Origin: Mytilus trossulus
Lineage: Eukaryota; Mollusca; Bivalvia; Mytilida; Mytilidae
Assembly (NCBI RefSeq): GCF_036588685.1
Contig: NC_086386.1
Location: 19,488,931-19,552,930 of the forward strand
Direction: 5' to 3'
Length of the DNA stretch: 64,000 nt
Shown here piece by piece: positions 1 through 12,600 of this stretch. The notes below the pieces were generated by a model. It was not told the DNA's origin. It ran no database searches and worked only from the letters and a program-made list of their open reading frames with translations. Position 1 is the stretch's first letter. The number at the start of each line of letters is the position of its first letter. Both the position numbers and the translations under genes were made by a program.

Positions 1-557
1 AAATTGGATATTACATGAAATATATGAAATAAAGATAACCTTTTGTTTTATTTGGTTATACACCTTTTTCATACCTTTAATGAATAATGATTTTAAAATG
101 ACTTTTTAAAAAAATGCATTGATTCAGTTTACTTTCTAACAAATAAATGTAAAATTGTGTATAAAATAACCTGGTCAGCATGGGCAACTGTATGTTTATA
201 GATGAATTATTTGTGAAAGCACATATGTTACAACATTGTGGTATGGTAGACCTTCACATCATAATGAAAATTCAGAATTCCTTATATCTTTGATGCCTTT
301 GGTCACAATATTTTTTCAATAATTTGTTTTTGTTTGGAAATTTATTTGATGAATAGTAATGCATCTATTCAGAACTAAGGATACTTCAAACATTCTACTG
401 CAATTAACTTAATATATTAGAAATTTTAATTATAGAACCTAGAATAAAATACACTGAGAATTTAAAGAGTCAATCAGTATAGGATGAAGGAGGGAGAGTA
501 TGTCTGTTTATTACACCCCTTCCCTTTATATAGTTGAAAGGAGTTGACAGTATGTAC
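1..557. other. Start of flippase intron 6, no feature seen
   Basis: AT-rich intronic sequence with no exon, repeat family or RNA gene that I can recognise. Confidence 0.6.
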
Positions 558-688
558 CTGGAATAATATAATGTAGGTAAAAAATACAACAAATCCCTGG
601 AAATACGGATTGTACCATTCCTCACTCTCAAACGGGATAAAAGGGACTATGGTACTGTCTTCAAAGGCTCCTAACCATACTGCACTCA
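558..688 (-). CDS. ATP10-like: Flippase coding exon 6 (TM3-TM4 loop, start of TM4)
   Basis: It encodes [20 protein letters not shown], then a loop to [13 protein letters not shown], the start of TM4. In ATP10 proteins this precedes the LIPISLYVS part of TM4. The acceptor is CCTTTTCAG|TG and the donor CAG|GTACAT, ending in phase 0. No further exon is visible in 1-557, so the following intron runs off the window. Confidence 0.9.
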
Positions 689-3600
689 CTGAAAAGGAAA
701 AAAAGAATTTGATATTTTTAACCTTGATGTTAGCTATTAAATACAGAGGATTGTCATTCCTGTGATATCAATTTTCTTATATTTCATTAGTACAGGTAAA
801 CCACAAATTTAAATGTTCAGTGATGTACAATTTTTTTGTATGCAGAATTTTGTAATATCAGGAAATAAAGCATCCACTTAAATTCATTTTTTCCTTATTT
901 CAAAAAATTGCAATTGATACCCACGAAAATAAATGAACTCACAGTAATTAAACCATGAAATTATGGGTGAAGTATATAAAGATAAAACTAGTATTAATAA
1001 TAATATATTAAAAAAGTATTTAAAATGTGAGTGTAACTTTTAACCAATATTCTTATTAGATAACTATATGAAGAAATTGTTTTGTATTGCAACATATATG
1101 ACATATATATTTAGAAGAGTTCATACTGAATCAATGTGACAATGCTAATGGTCATGTTCAATTTTGATTCATCTCTTCTTTTGATAAAAATAATGTACTT
1201 CAGGTAAAAAAATAAAAAAACATGGAGATAAAAATCAAAAGTAAAGCGATGATGTGAAGTTCATACAGTGACCTATATAGTTGTTAACCTCTTTGTAATT
1301 TGGTCTCTGGTGGAGATTTGTCTCATTGACAATCATACCACATCATTCTATTTTTATAAGCTAGGTAATAGCAGTATAAACTAACAAAGTAAGCTAATCT
1401 TATATTAAATGTCATCATGGTCATAGGATTTTTTTCAATTATCTTTGGTTAACATGACTATATCTCATTTCTACCCTTTACCTTTGATCTAATAACAGTT
1501 TATATTTCTAATAATGAACAAAATATACACTCTCTTAAGTATCTTATTACTGATAAAATACCAGTATAATCTTTCCTTCATTAAAAAGCATTACTGTAAA
1601 TAATGATCATACATAAAAAGTTAGATTAAAATGGTATTCTTTCTTGCACCCACATGACATATATATCATATTTATATCATCTATAAATAACTGTAATCTT
1701 TTTTAACACTATCTGTGTCATTGGTATAATTATATTTTTTTTACCAGTATATAGTTTTTTTTTATAGTTTTTTAAAATAAGTAATGTCTTTTTTTCCATT
1801 ACCAAAGATTTCATGTATTGATAAACCTTCAAATAAATTAACAAAAATACCAATACTGTAATAGACTCCATTCAACTGAAGACAGAATTAGGTCGCAGTG
1901 ACAGCACTACAGCCATTCTCATAAGATACTTAAAATTCAATTGCCTTTGTAAAACTTCAACAATTTTCATTTGAGTAGCCAAAATATTTTTAGACATAGA
2001 AAATATATAAAGTAACTTACTGATTGCAGAAAGAAAACACATCAGCAATAACAAAACAACACAGTAAATAACATCACGGTTTATACGTCTCTCTAACTTG
2101 CTACGCTTATATCGTGGAGATCTGTTATTCAACATTGCTTTCGTTTCATGACCTGAAAAATACATTGAAAATGAAATACTTCTGAAATCTAAAACTAATA
2201 CTAATCCAAATCCAGATATATCTATCATATAAGCCAACATGGAAACAAAAAATATGGTCATTGAGTAAACTTCATCAAATTGTATTGAATTTTTGCCTGA
2301 TAAAATGATTGCTTTGTGAAGTTAGTTTTTACTTAAACTAAGGTTAACTTTAAATATAATTTCAGTCATAGCTTACACAGTATTTTTGTCTTGATTGTAT
2401 ATAGATATAAGAAGATGTGGTATGAGTGCCAATGAGACAACTCTCCATCAAAGTCACACTTTGTGAATGTGAACCATTCAAAGTACGGTCTTCAACGCAG
2501 AGCCTTGTCTAACAACGAACAGCAAGCTATAAAGGACCCCAAAATTAAACATGTGTAAAACCATTTAAAACAGAAAACCAACAGTCTAATCTGTATTAAT
2601 TTAGGTCTGTTTGTAATGTTAGCAATATTGCCTATAATGTTTTGAGGTGAAAAATGTTATTTTGCATATTATTGTTTAGACATTTTAAGACAAAATAACT
2701 AGTTTTTAAGCATTGGTGGCAGAAAGTGTATGACAAATATAATAAAATACACAAAACTAAAACACGCCAAATATAATAAAATACACAAAAATAAAACATG
2801 CCAAATATATTTAAAATACACAAAAATAAAGCGTTGGAGTTTCATCAGTTCAATGAAATCTGATCTAATAACTAAAGGTAAAAAGAGAACATTATCTAAC
2901 TTGGTAATTTAATTCTATTAAAAATGAGAAAAACATTTTATTTAATGACATTTTCAATAACAAATCTCTAAGGCCATAGTTTTCTCATTTATTTTACATT
3001 AGTCATGTGGAGCCTTTTATAGCTTTTTTTATTTGACAAAGAGTTTTACTCATTGTTGAAGGTCACAGAGTGAACTTGAGTTGTTCACTGCTATGTCATT
3101 TGTTCTCATATAGTGAGTTGTTTTGCTAGCAATCATATATATAACACATCTTCTGACTTATATAATATAAGAAGAAATGTTCAGTATGATAAAAGAAAAG
3201 ATAATATTTCTGCAGTTTCTGTAAGAGACTGTTAAAGCATTTATAATGAATTTTAACATTAAATTGTTACCTCCATACACAACCATTCCCTCTATAAAAT
3301 CTGTGTTTCTGATAGTACATCCTCGCAGTAACAGATTGTCTTTATTCAATGGTACTTTTTTCTTTCTATCTGGTCCATGTTTACTGTTAATTAATGAAAA
3401 AATAATGTCAAAGAAAAACCCAGAAATGATACAAATATTTTGTAAATCTTGTGTTTTTTATTCATATATATGTTTATAACCACCATAATTGTTCATAAAC
3501 TATTGGAATGTAACATTTTGTCATGCAAGTAAGAACCCTGTTAAATTCTGCATTTTTTTGTATTGAAAAAAACTGAAGCAGTTTGCCAAAGTCTATATTG

Positions 3601-6600
3601 TTAGTTTTTCTTATCAGCATAATTTGATTAAAGGAAATTCTAATTAACTGACAGTTTACAAGAAATTTCAATAAGTTTAAAATATATGATAACCACAATA
3701 ACACACTTCTTTGTGTTTAAAAAAGAATATAAAAGTCAAGACAATAACATATCATTAGACCATTTATTTTTTCTATAAATATTTTAAAACACCAAACTGA
3801 ACTATTGAATAATTACATAATATAATGGTAGTACCTTTGCATTAGATATTCATTACTGATCTTATATTGTATTGTACTTAGTATCATTCTATTAAAATTT
3901 AAAATCCTGTGATAATGGTAGATTTATTTACAATATTTATTGTTTATTGTTGTCTGTGTTAAATCATTACATATACCCAGTATCTGAAAATTGATCCAAC
4001 CCCACAGGCTAAACTGACAATAATTCAATACTGATCTTATCTTAGTACATGTATACACGTAACAGATGGGGTATGGTGTGTAAAATTTCTGAACAGGAAG
4101 GAAAATAGGTTATATTACAGTTTATCATAGTACAATTGTACCTTGCGTGTCTTTCACAAAGAAATTTATACGTCTTTGACCTTAAGTATACTGAACTGTT
4201 AAGGACTTACAATTGATTAAAGTCGTTAAATTTTGGTGAAACAGGATCAGGTTCTAAATCATACCAAAGTAATATTTACTACGTTTTAATTACAGTAAAT
4301 TTTGTTTTCACAATTTGAGTGACTTAATCTATAAACCAATTAGGTGTAGTCCAAATAATTATGACATCTTGCAAGGTTATTTTATTTTTTCTGGGAGGAA
4401 GGTGTCCAAGAAAAAAATAAAAAATATGCTTGCAATGTTATAATTGTATGATTGTTTGGACTAGATTAGGTGAAACAGGAATTTGAAAATTTATATAAAA
4501 TGTGACGGTGATTGTCATTTTAATTCTATCAACGAATGAAACATGACTATATGCATTCCCCAAGTTAGAATTAGGGCACAAACATTCAAGCAGAGAAGAA
4601 TTTCATCATCTCTAGAATGACCCTTTTAAGAGAGTGAAGAACACACACGTTATTTCTTGTTTTAGGTTTTATGAATGCAGTCAAGTTGTGTGTACATACA
4701 CACTTAATCCTATAATACATATATAATACATAAATAGGTTCAAGGTTAATCTGATTATACAAATCTTATTGTTCAGACCAGCATTACAACAATTCAGACG
4801 TTACTACACTGTTACATCACATACTTATAATTATGTATGTACATGTATGACATGGCGATTGAAAGTAGTGAAGTATGGATACATGAATTATTAAAATTAT
4901 ATTACAAAAAAAAACCCAAGTATCTCTATAGATCGAAGATTCTAAAGGAAGTAGGGGACTGGTTGATAATCCATCAATTTATTTTCTCTTATAGTACATT
5001 GTAAATTCTTTTTTTTAAATTTTTATGCATTTCAACTTACATATAACCTGTGAATTTGTATATTTCTGCATTGGGTAAATCACATTCTACTTCATAGCAA
5101 AACTTTTCTGGTTTAAATTTGTCCTGAAAAAGAAACAGCTAAATTAGTAAAATTATAACTACAAATGTATAAGTAGACAAAGTCATGTACGTCTATAAAA
5201 TATTTTTACTGGCATTTTAGCCCAATAAGAAGTGCCTGCACTTACGACTGAACTAGTGGTCTTCGCATAGGCTTTTTTAAACATTACAGTATTGTGGTGC
5301 TTTATTGTTTTTATGTGATGGTATGTATATACTATAATCATTTTCTTATAGGTTGTGTCATGGACTTGATTCTATATTTTCTAGAATGGTGAGGACACAG
5401 AATGAACTTGACCTACTTTCACTGATTTCCCTAATGTTTGACAAACCTTCCTGATATGGTTTTAAGTTTCTGACATGCGACTTCAGGTTTTGGACCCTTT
5501 TTGACTAATAACTAATAAACCTGATTTACTACCATTAATGGATTTTAAATTATCATCATCCTTACATGTGTACATGCAAGATTTCCTTTGTCATTGATTG
5601 TAATCTCTTAAACTGTCAAAGGTGTGACTATAAACGAAATAAAGTATTTTAACTATTAGGTCTCAGGTAACTGCCTCAGTGTTATAGATAGTTATTTCAA
5701 TGTAAATTACCTGAAATATAATCTACTAATACCTGGACCAAGTAATGTTATTGATTAATTGCAATAAGTTGAATCCCTCACAAACTCAGAATATACCAAG
5801 AATCGTTATTTGAATTCATTTGTGAATCTTATACAAGTTTATTTTATATGAAAGGAAATAATATCTTAAATAAGACTGATGACAAATGATTAATGGACAT
5901 TAAAAATTCAATGTCTTACTATAAAAGAAAAACACAAGGTTTCATATAAGAATGATAATAATTTGGTAATTTTTTTAACCCCCCCCCCCCCCCCCCCAAT
6001 TTTAAGTCTTCTTTTCTTCTTTGAGTATACAATAAACCATCAAGCATGCTGTTGATTATATTTATTGTTCCATGTGTGGCCTATTTACCAAAATTATCCT
6101 GTTTATTGAGCTTAAAATTTTCCAATTGCAATGACATATTATCAATGAGACATCAGGCATGTTTGCTTATTTAATATTTTTGGAACTCTGACAAACTTTA
6201 GGTTTGAATTGTAAACCAAGCGGACTTTAAATTGTAAGGTTCATTTTCTAAAAACCTTGTATGTTGTTTTGTTGTTTTTATTGTCTACAAATATCTTGAC
6301 CTATAATTTTTTCCAATTTTAAAATGCATAAATCGTGACAGAATTAGTTGATTAAGAAGATTTGTTAAAGTTGAATTCAATGCATATCACATGTATCAAT
6401 TAACAAAATGTTTAGAATTATTTGGGGGATTTCATTCAATCTATACAAGGGGGAAATATATGGGCATTTATGTTTGCATAAACATTCTAAGATCTACACT
6501 AATATACACTAACAGTAAACATGATTTAATTCAGTAAATTTTTTGTGCTTCCTTCTATCTTTATAATCCAAGAAAAATAAATATCTTAACAAGTTTATGT

Positions 6601-9600
6601 ATATGTACTTGTAGGCATTTCAAAAGAAAATTACATAAGTTTACATAAGAACCGTTTGTTTCACTTTTCACACATTTATGCAAAATTTTAAGGAATTTTG
6701 GTCTTTAACACTCTTCAACTTCGTACTTTATTTGGCCTTTTTACCTTTTTTAATTGGAGCGTCACTGATTAGTCTTTTGTAGAAGAAACACCCATCTTCA
6801 GTAAAATACAAAATTTAATCCTGGTATCTACATGTATGATGAGTTTATTTATGTTTATATTCAGGAGTCAGCATCAAACAGTGTATAGCCTAGGAGCTAG
6901 TTCATGGGTGGACATCAAAACTAGGATATTTCTTTGTGTATCTGACATTGTTTATACAACATTTGCATTGCAGTGAAGGAAGTGTAGATACAAATGGACT
7001 CTCCACCCTTTTGAGGAAGTGCAAATAATTCTACTTAAATAACATAATTTTAACGGATAGCAACATAAATTAAAACCAGGACATACTTTAAATCAGTTAT
7101 TTTTCAGTCAAGGATAAAATATTATTTAAACTTCATAAAATTGTTAAGAAAACTTCAAAATATGATTTAAATTCATGCTAAGCCTTTTTTCCAAATAAAT
7201 TGTTTATATACATGTTATATATACATTGTAATATGGTAGTTTTAATATATAGGGCGTTAGTATAAGGTGTACTGAACAAATATCAAATAGGAGTGGACTT
7301 TACAAGTATACATTAATATATATAATATATTACACATTTAAATGGAATCTTAGCTTTACCTTTCAGGGTCAGAAATTGGAACTTTAATTTAGATATATGG
7401 TCTAAAGAGGAATTAATGTACCAAAAATGGACATGTCAAAGACATTTTCCTTTTATACCTATATCCCGTTTGATTTGATCAGGACTTTTTGTCATATTTA
7501 TATGAATCACTCTTGCATGAAATATAGGTAAACCACACACAAACTGAACCTGGTTATTTTAACGTAAGATGTACATGTAAGACAAGTTAAGCAAGTGTTT
7601 GAATTGACTTCTGTAGTTATTTTAGAAACATTTACAAATAAAAATGTATATCCGTACAAAACTAGCATTCCCTTTATATCAAAATTATACCAATCTTAAC
7701 AAAAACCTTGTTGTTTTAAAGATGTATACTTTGAAAGATATTTCCCTTTGTCAGATTTTTTAAGTAATTGTTCACTTGTGTAAAAAAAAATACATTTCAG
7801 ACAGTCACTTATGGAAAGTATAAAAGTGTTACCCAACAAGACTGATTGGTATACATGTATAGCCCATACATACTTTAACTCATTTTGTTTTTCAGTTTCA
7901 ATTTTTCATAATATGATTTTTTATCCTCTTATGAGCAATTGCAAATACTATCATGACTTTAAATGTTCATAACCTGATAACTACATTGAACTATATATGG
8001 TAAAAGTGATCTAAATATGTTTAGTGTGAGGATTTTCATATATAATATATTGTATCAATTACATCCAATTAAATATATTTTAGAATGATTTAGACTAATT
8101 CTTTTTGATAAACTTTTGAAATATATCAATGATTTCAAACAATTATTTAATACATGTATACATGTATGTCATATATTCCAATGTTTCATCCTCACATGAT
8201 TTCAATTTTATACTAAATAAACAATCGACACCAATGTCACATGACCTGTCTTTGTACTACCTACTAGCAATATATTTATAATTCAATAATGTAAAATTAA
8301 GTCAACAAAACTGTTTTGAGGGCAGTCAATTTAATATCAATAACAAAAAGAAAAATGTTCCTTGGCATACTTGTATTTTAATAATCAATTTTGTCTGGTT
8401 GACAAAATGGCTACCTGTCTGTTTGTCTTTTTATTTTTGAGCAATGACGTTGTCAGTTTATTTTCAATATATGAGTTTGACTGTCTCTCTGGTATCTTTC
8501 GCTCCTTTGTTATAAAAGTGAAACTACATATGATTGCCCCAAAAGATTTATCACCAAAATAAATAAACAAATAAAAAACAATATATAATTATTACATCTC
8601 AGGTAATATTCTCAGACCCAAAAGACCAAAAGTATTCTTCACAAAACTTTATGTGTAGGGAAAATGATGAAAATCAATAGGTAAAAAAGTCAGTCTAAAA
8701 AACAGTATTAACGTAATAAAATAATTCAAATATAATTCAGTATTTTATGACTATGTACATGATGTACATGATGTATGAACTTTTCAAAAAAAGACTTGAA
8801 TCACCAAAAAAAAATCCAAAAAAATCATTTGAAATACTGTCATTTGAATTTACTACATGTATCTAAGGTAAACCACATCAGGAAAAGGTCAATAAGCAGC
8901 TGAAGAATTTCCTTATTTGTTTTTTGTACACTTGTAAAACATTGACTCACATTGTATAAAACACTTAATGTTTAAGTATGGGAATTAAAATATAAAACAT
9001 GAAATCACATCTCTTATATACTTCCTACATGCACTACATGTGTCAGGGGGGTTATTTTTGACTATTGTAGATTCTAGCCTTTAATCTGACATCAGAGTAT
9101 TTTTAGTTTCATAGAAGTTTCTGAGGTTTGTGATTGAAAACAGTGGAATTAAATCCATAAGATAATCTAACTCTGAAACCTGTTCAAAGTTTGTGATCTG
9201 GTTGTGAGAACTGATAGAATTAGGTTTTAATTTACAAACATCTTAGACCTTTTTTGTCAGTTCTTTGTTAACAAAAAATCAGTCAAAAAGACCAACATGT
9301 TTCATCATGATAACTTATTTGAAGAACAATTTTGATAAGTATTGTCCATCATTCACTTCAAGGGAAGAGGTATGATAAGACTACTTCTGACACTTGAATT
9401 TGAAAATCACAAAGTATCATAAATCAATACAATAAAACTTTTGAAGTATTTACAAGCCATTTGTACGTCACACATAAGTCATAATACACATGATACATGT
9501 ACATGCACTTTCCCTCACATATAAGCAATTAGCATTAAAACACCTTGTCAAAATCAAATTGGTCCCATTTTGATATATCATAATCACCTAGCAATTATTA

Positions 9601-12600
9601 GAATGCAGCTTCAAATTCAAAACAAGACCAATACTGGGTCTGGACCCGCATCAGTGCATGCAATTGATTGAGATAACATGTATACCTAACTATAACCAGG
9701 GGTGGATCCAGCAATTTTTTAAAGGGGGAATGGGGGGAGGGGGTCCCAACCCAAGATAAAGGCGAGGTTCCAACCATATGTCCCCATTCAAATACATTGA
9801 TCTTCCAAGAAAAAGGGGAGTGGGTTTAAACCCCCCTCTGGATCCGCCTCTGCATTACTGATTATTCCAGACCAAATATTCAATTCATTCACAGATGACA
9901 TATTAAAATCATTCAATTGCTATTTTGTTTGCTATACTCATCATTATCAAGCCTCAGACCAAATATTAATTCATTCCCTTTCTTAGAAGATAAGGAATCT
10001 TTGACAATTTTTTTTAAGTTGATGTGATCGAAAATCCATGGTTACTTATTTTAATTCAAAAGTTCAACTTATCAGTGGGATTGACAAGTTTAACAGACAC
10101 ACACACACGTCAGAAAACCTGTGCCATCCAACTATTGTAGGACAGGAATACCACATTTTGAAAAGATCAGTGAATTTCCCATTCAAGCAATTTCAAGGAC
10201 CAAATACTAATACTTCTTTTCATGGTTTAATTTTTTGGTTAGAAATAGAAGTGTACATGTATATTTGATTTCTAGATTGAAGGTTTCTGAGTCTTATAAA
10301 TTATATTTATGCTTCATTCTGATCTGATGAGTCAAGGCATTTTAAATGATTGTTTTGCTTGTTATTGCAGCCTTCACGATAAACTTTTGAATCCACAAGC
10401 CTGATTTTTAGTTGGATTCTGTTGGTTTGTTAAAAAGAATTTTACAAGCCTGAAAGCAATTTGACAAGCAAATGCTGTAGGACATGTGGTTAAGCGTGAA
10501 GACTGTGAATCTTGTGTTTTGCATATATTTGTTATTGTTGATTATTTTAGCATAAATCCACCAATGTGTTTGCTTGTTTGAAATTTTTATCTTTTGTTAA
10601 ATGGTTGCAATCACAAATATATATTTAAAATTCTGATTGATATATAATATATATATATATATTACAAATGCACTTCTTGATCCCTATCAACTCCCTTCAT
10701 GTCTTTTTTATTAAAGTTTACTTTTAATTACTTTTTGTTTGTTAGCAACTTAGAATACATTTATACACATCTATTAAAGATCCTGAAATATGTATGACAT
10801 TTATATATAACTAAAATCAATACCAATCTATTAGATCATACAAAAATATTATCATTTACTTTTTAATGGTTCTTGTCCAAAAGCTACATTTCATGTCCTG
10901 ATTAAACAAATATTAATTGTCTCATATACCTGATATTTGTTCAGCTCTATGTCCTACTTCTTGACCCCTGTTATTATACAATTACCTGATAATCAATGCC
11001 TTCTACTACTTGTCTTTGCTTCAGATTTGTCTCTCCGTCTAAATTACTGGTTTCTACATGACACAGACCAGCTCGATCACTGCTGTGTAATAATAATATG
11101 TCAGCTGGTATGATTTCATCACATGATAAATGTACAATATCTCCGGCATAAATATCTTTCCATTCTGTTTTTACATATCGTTCATCCCCATCACTAAAAC
11201 AAGAAAATATATAATGAAAAACATTTAGATATTATATATGTATATACATTTGTAGTTCTAATCAAATGTAATAAAGTAATGATGTACCACTTCTTATACA
11301 ATGTACAAATGTATATATTTGTTAGCCTTTTTCAGCATGTTCAGGATTTAAATAATACTACTGTAATTATGTGAGTTCTTTAGGAATGTTATGCAATAGG
11401 CACATTTTTTACATTTATATAATGCAATACTCTTAAAAGTCTTGAACGTTTCATTCATGTTTTAGTTACTTGAACATGTATTTTAATCTTTCCTACATGT
11501 AAATATTGATCGAACTAAACATCTATCATGTCTATACAGACAACATGGACAATATTAAATAAAATTAAACATGCACTCATCATGCTCATAATCATGATCA
11601 TATTCTTTATAATTTCATGCCAGCAGTGATTATAGTATGGACATCAGTGACAACACAACAACAACAACAAAAACAAGACTTTTTCTGTGAAACATGTTAT
11701 TGTATTTGTGTATAAACACATGAAACGTGAAATTAAGAACTATCACCAGCAGCCATGTCACATCTGACATTGAATCACTCTGCAAATGATTTTTTAGAAC
11801 AGACAGTGTTAATACATATACCTGAATTTATGTACCCAAGCTGACCTTGATTTCAAAAATTAATAAATAATTTTATCATTAAATGTATTGCCAGGTTTTA
11901 ATTAACATGATTAATGTGAGTTACATGTAATTTGAAAAAATATAAGTCTGTGCTCTCCCGAGAATTTTCAAATAGCACCAGGGAAATTAACATACAATGT
12001 AAATGTAGCACTGGCTTTCCAAATTTATAGCACCATGGCTCCTATAGTTGTACATTCTATGTTGAAATTCTCCAAAATAGTACCATGGTAGAAAATATAA
12101 TAACAGGGAACAACACTTACAACAGTGCTTTTAAAACCCTGGGGAGAACACTGTGACATGACTGTAAGCATTGGATACATTTAGTTTTTCTTGTAATCAC
12201 AATAATTTACATGTAGGGGTACTACATGCATGTACATGTATGATTATCTCTCTCATTTTTGTCTATTCTTCAAAAATTGCAATGCATTGTAATAAATCTG
12301 AATAAACAAGATAATTTTATACATTGTATATGTGCACACAAGAATTTCTGACATTTTCATGATATAATGATTATGTACATGTACAATGTATATACATAAT
12401 TGTATGTTTGTTTTTAATTAGAATTATGCCGTTTGATTATGATAACAATTATAACAACTACAATGTTTACATGTATATATTTCTTAAAATGTAACATGCT
12501 TTACTCATATTGCTTCTCATGCTTATCATGCTTATGATGTCTTTATACTTAATCTGTTGCCAGTGTGAATGTAATGATTGATACATGTATATCGGTCTTG

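Larger units (their letters stand above)
5124..10985. other. Flippase intron 2 (5.9 kb)
   Basis: AT-rich intron. It holds a C19 run (5979-5997), an old reverse copy of repeat family B (6682-6835), a family E fragment (8395-8515), a MITE (9698-9853) and an AT-dinucleotide run (10639-10664). No further exon is needed or seen. Confidence 0.6.
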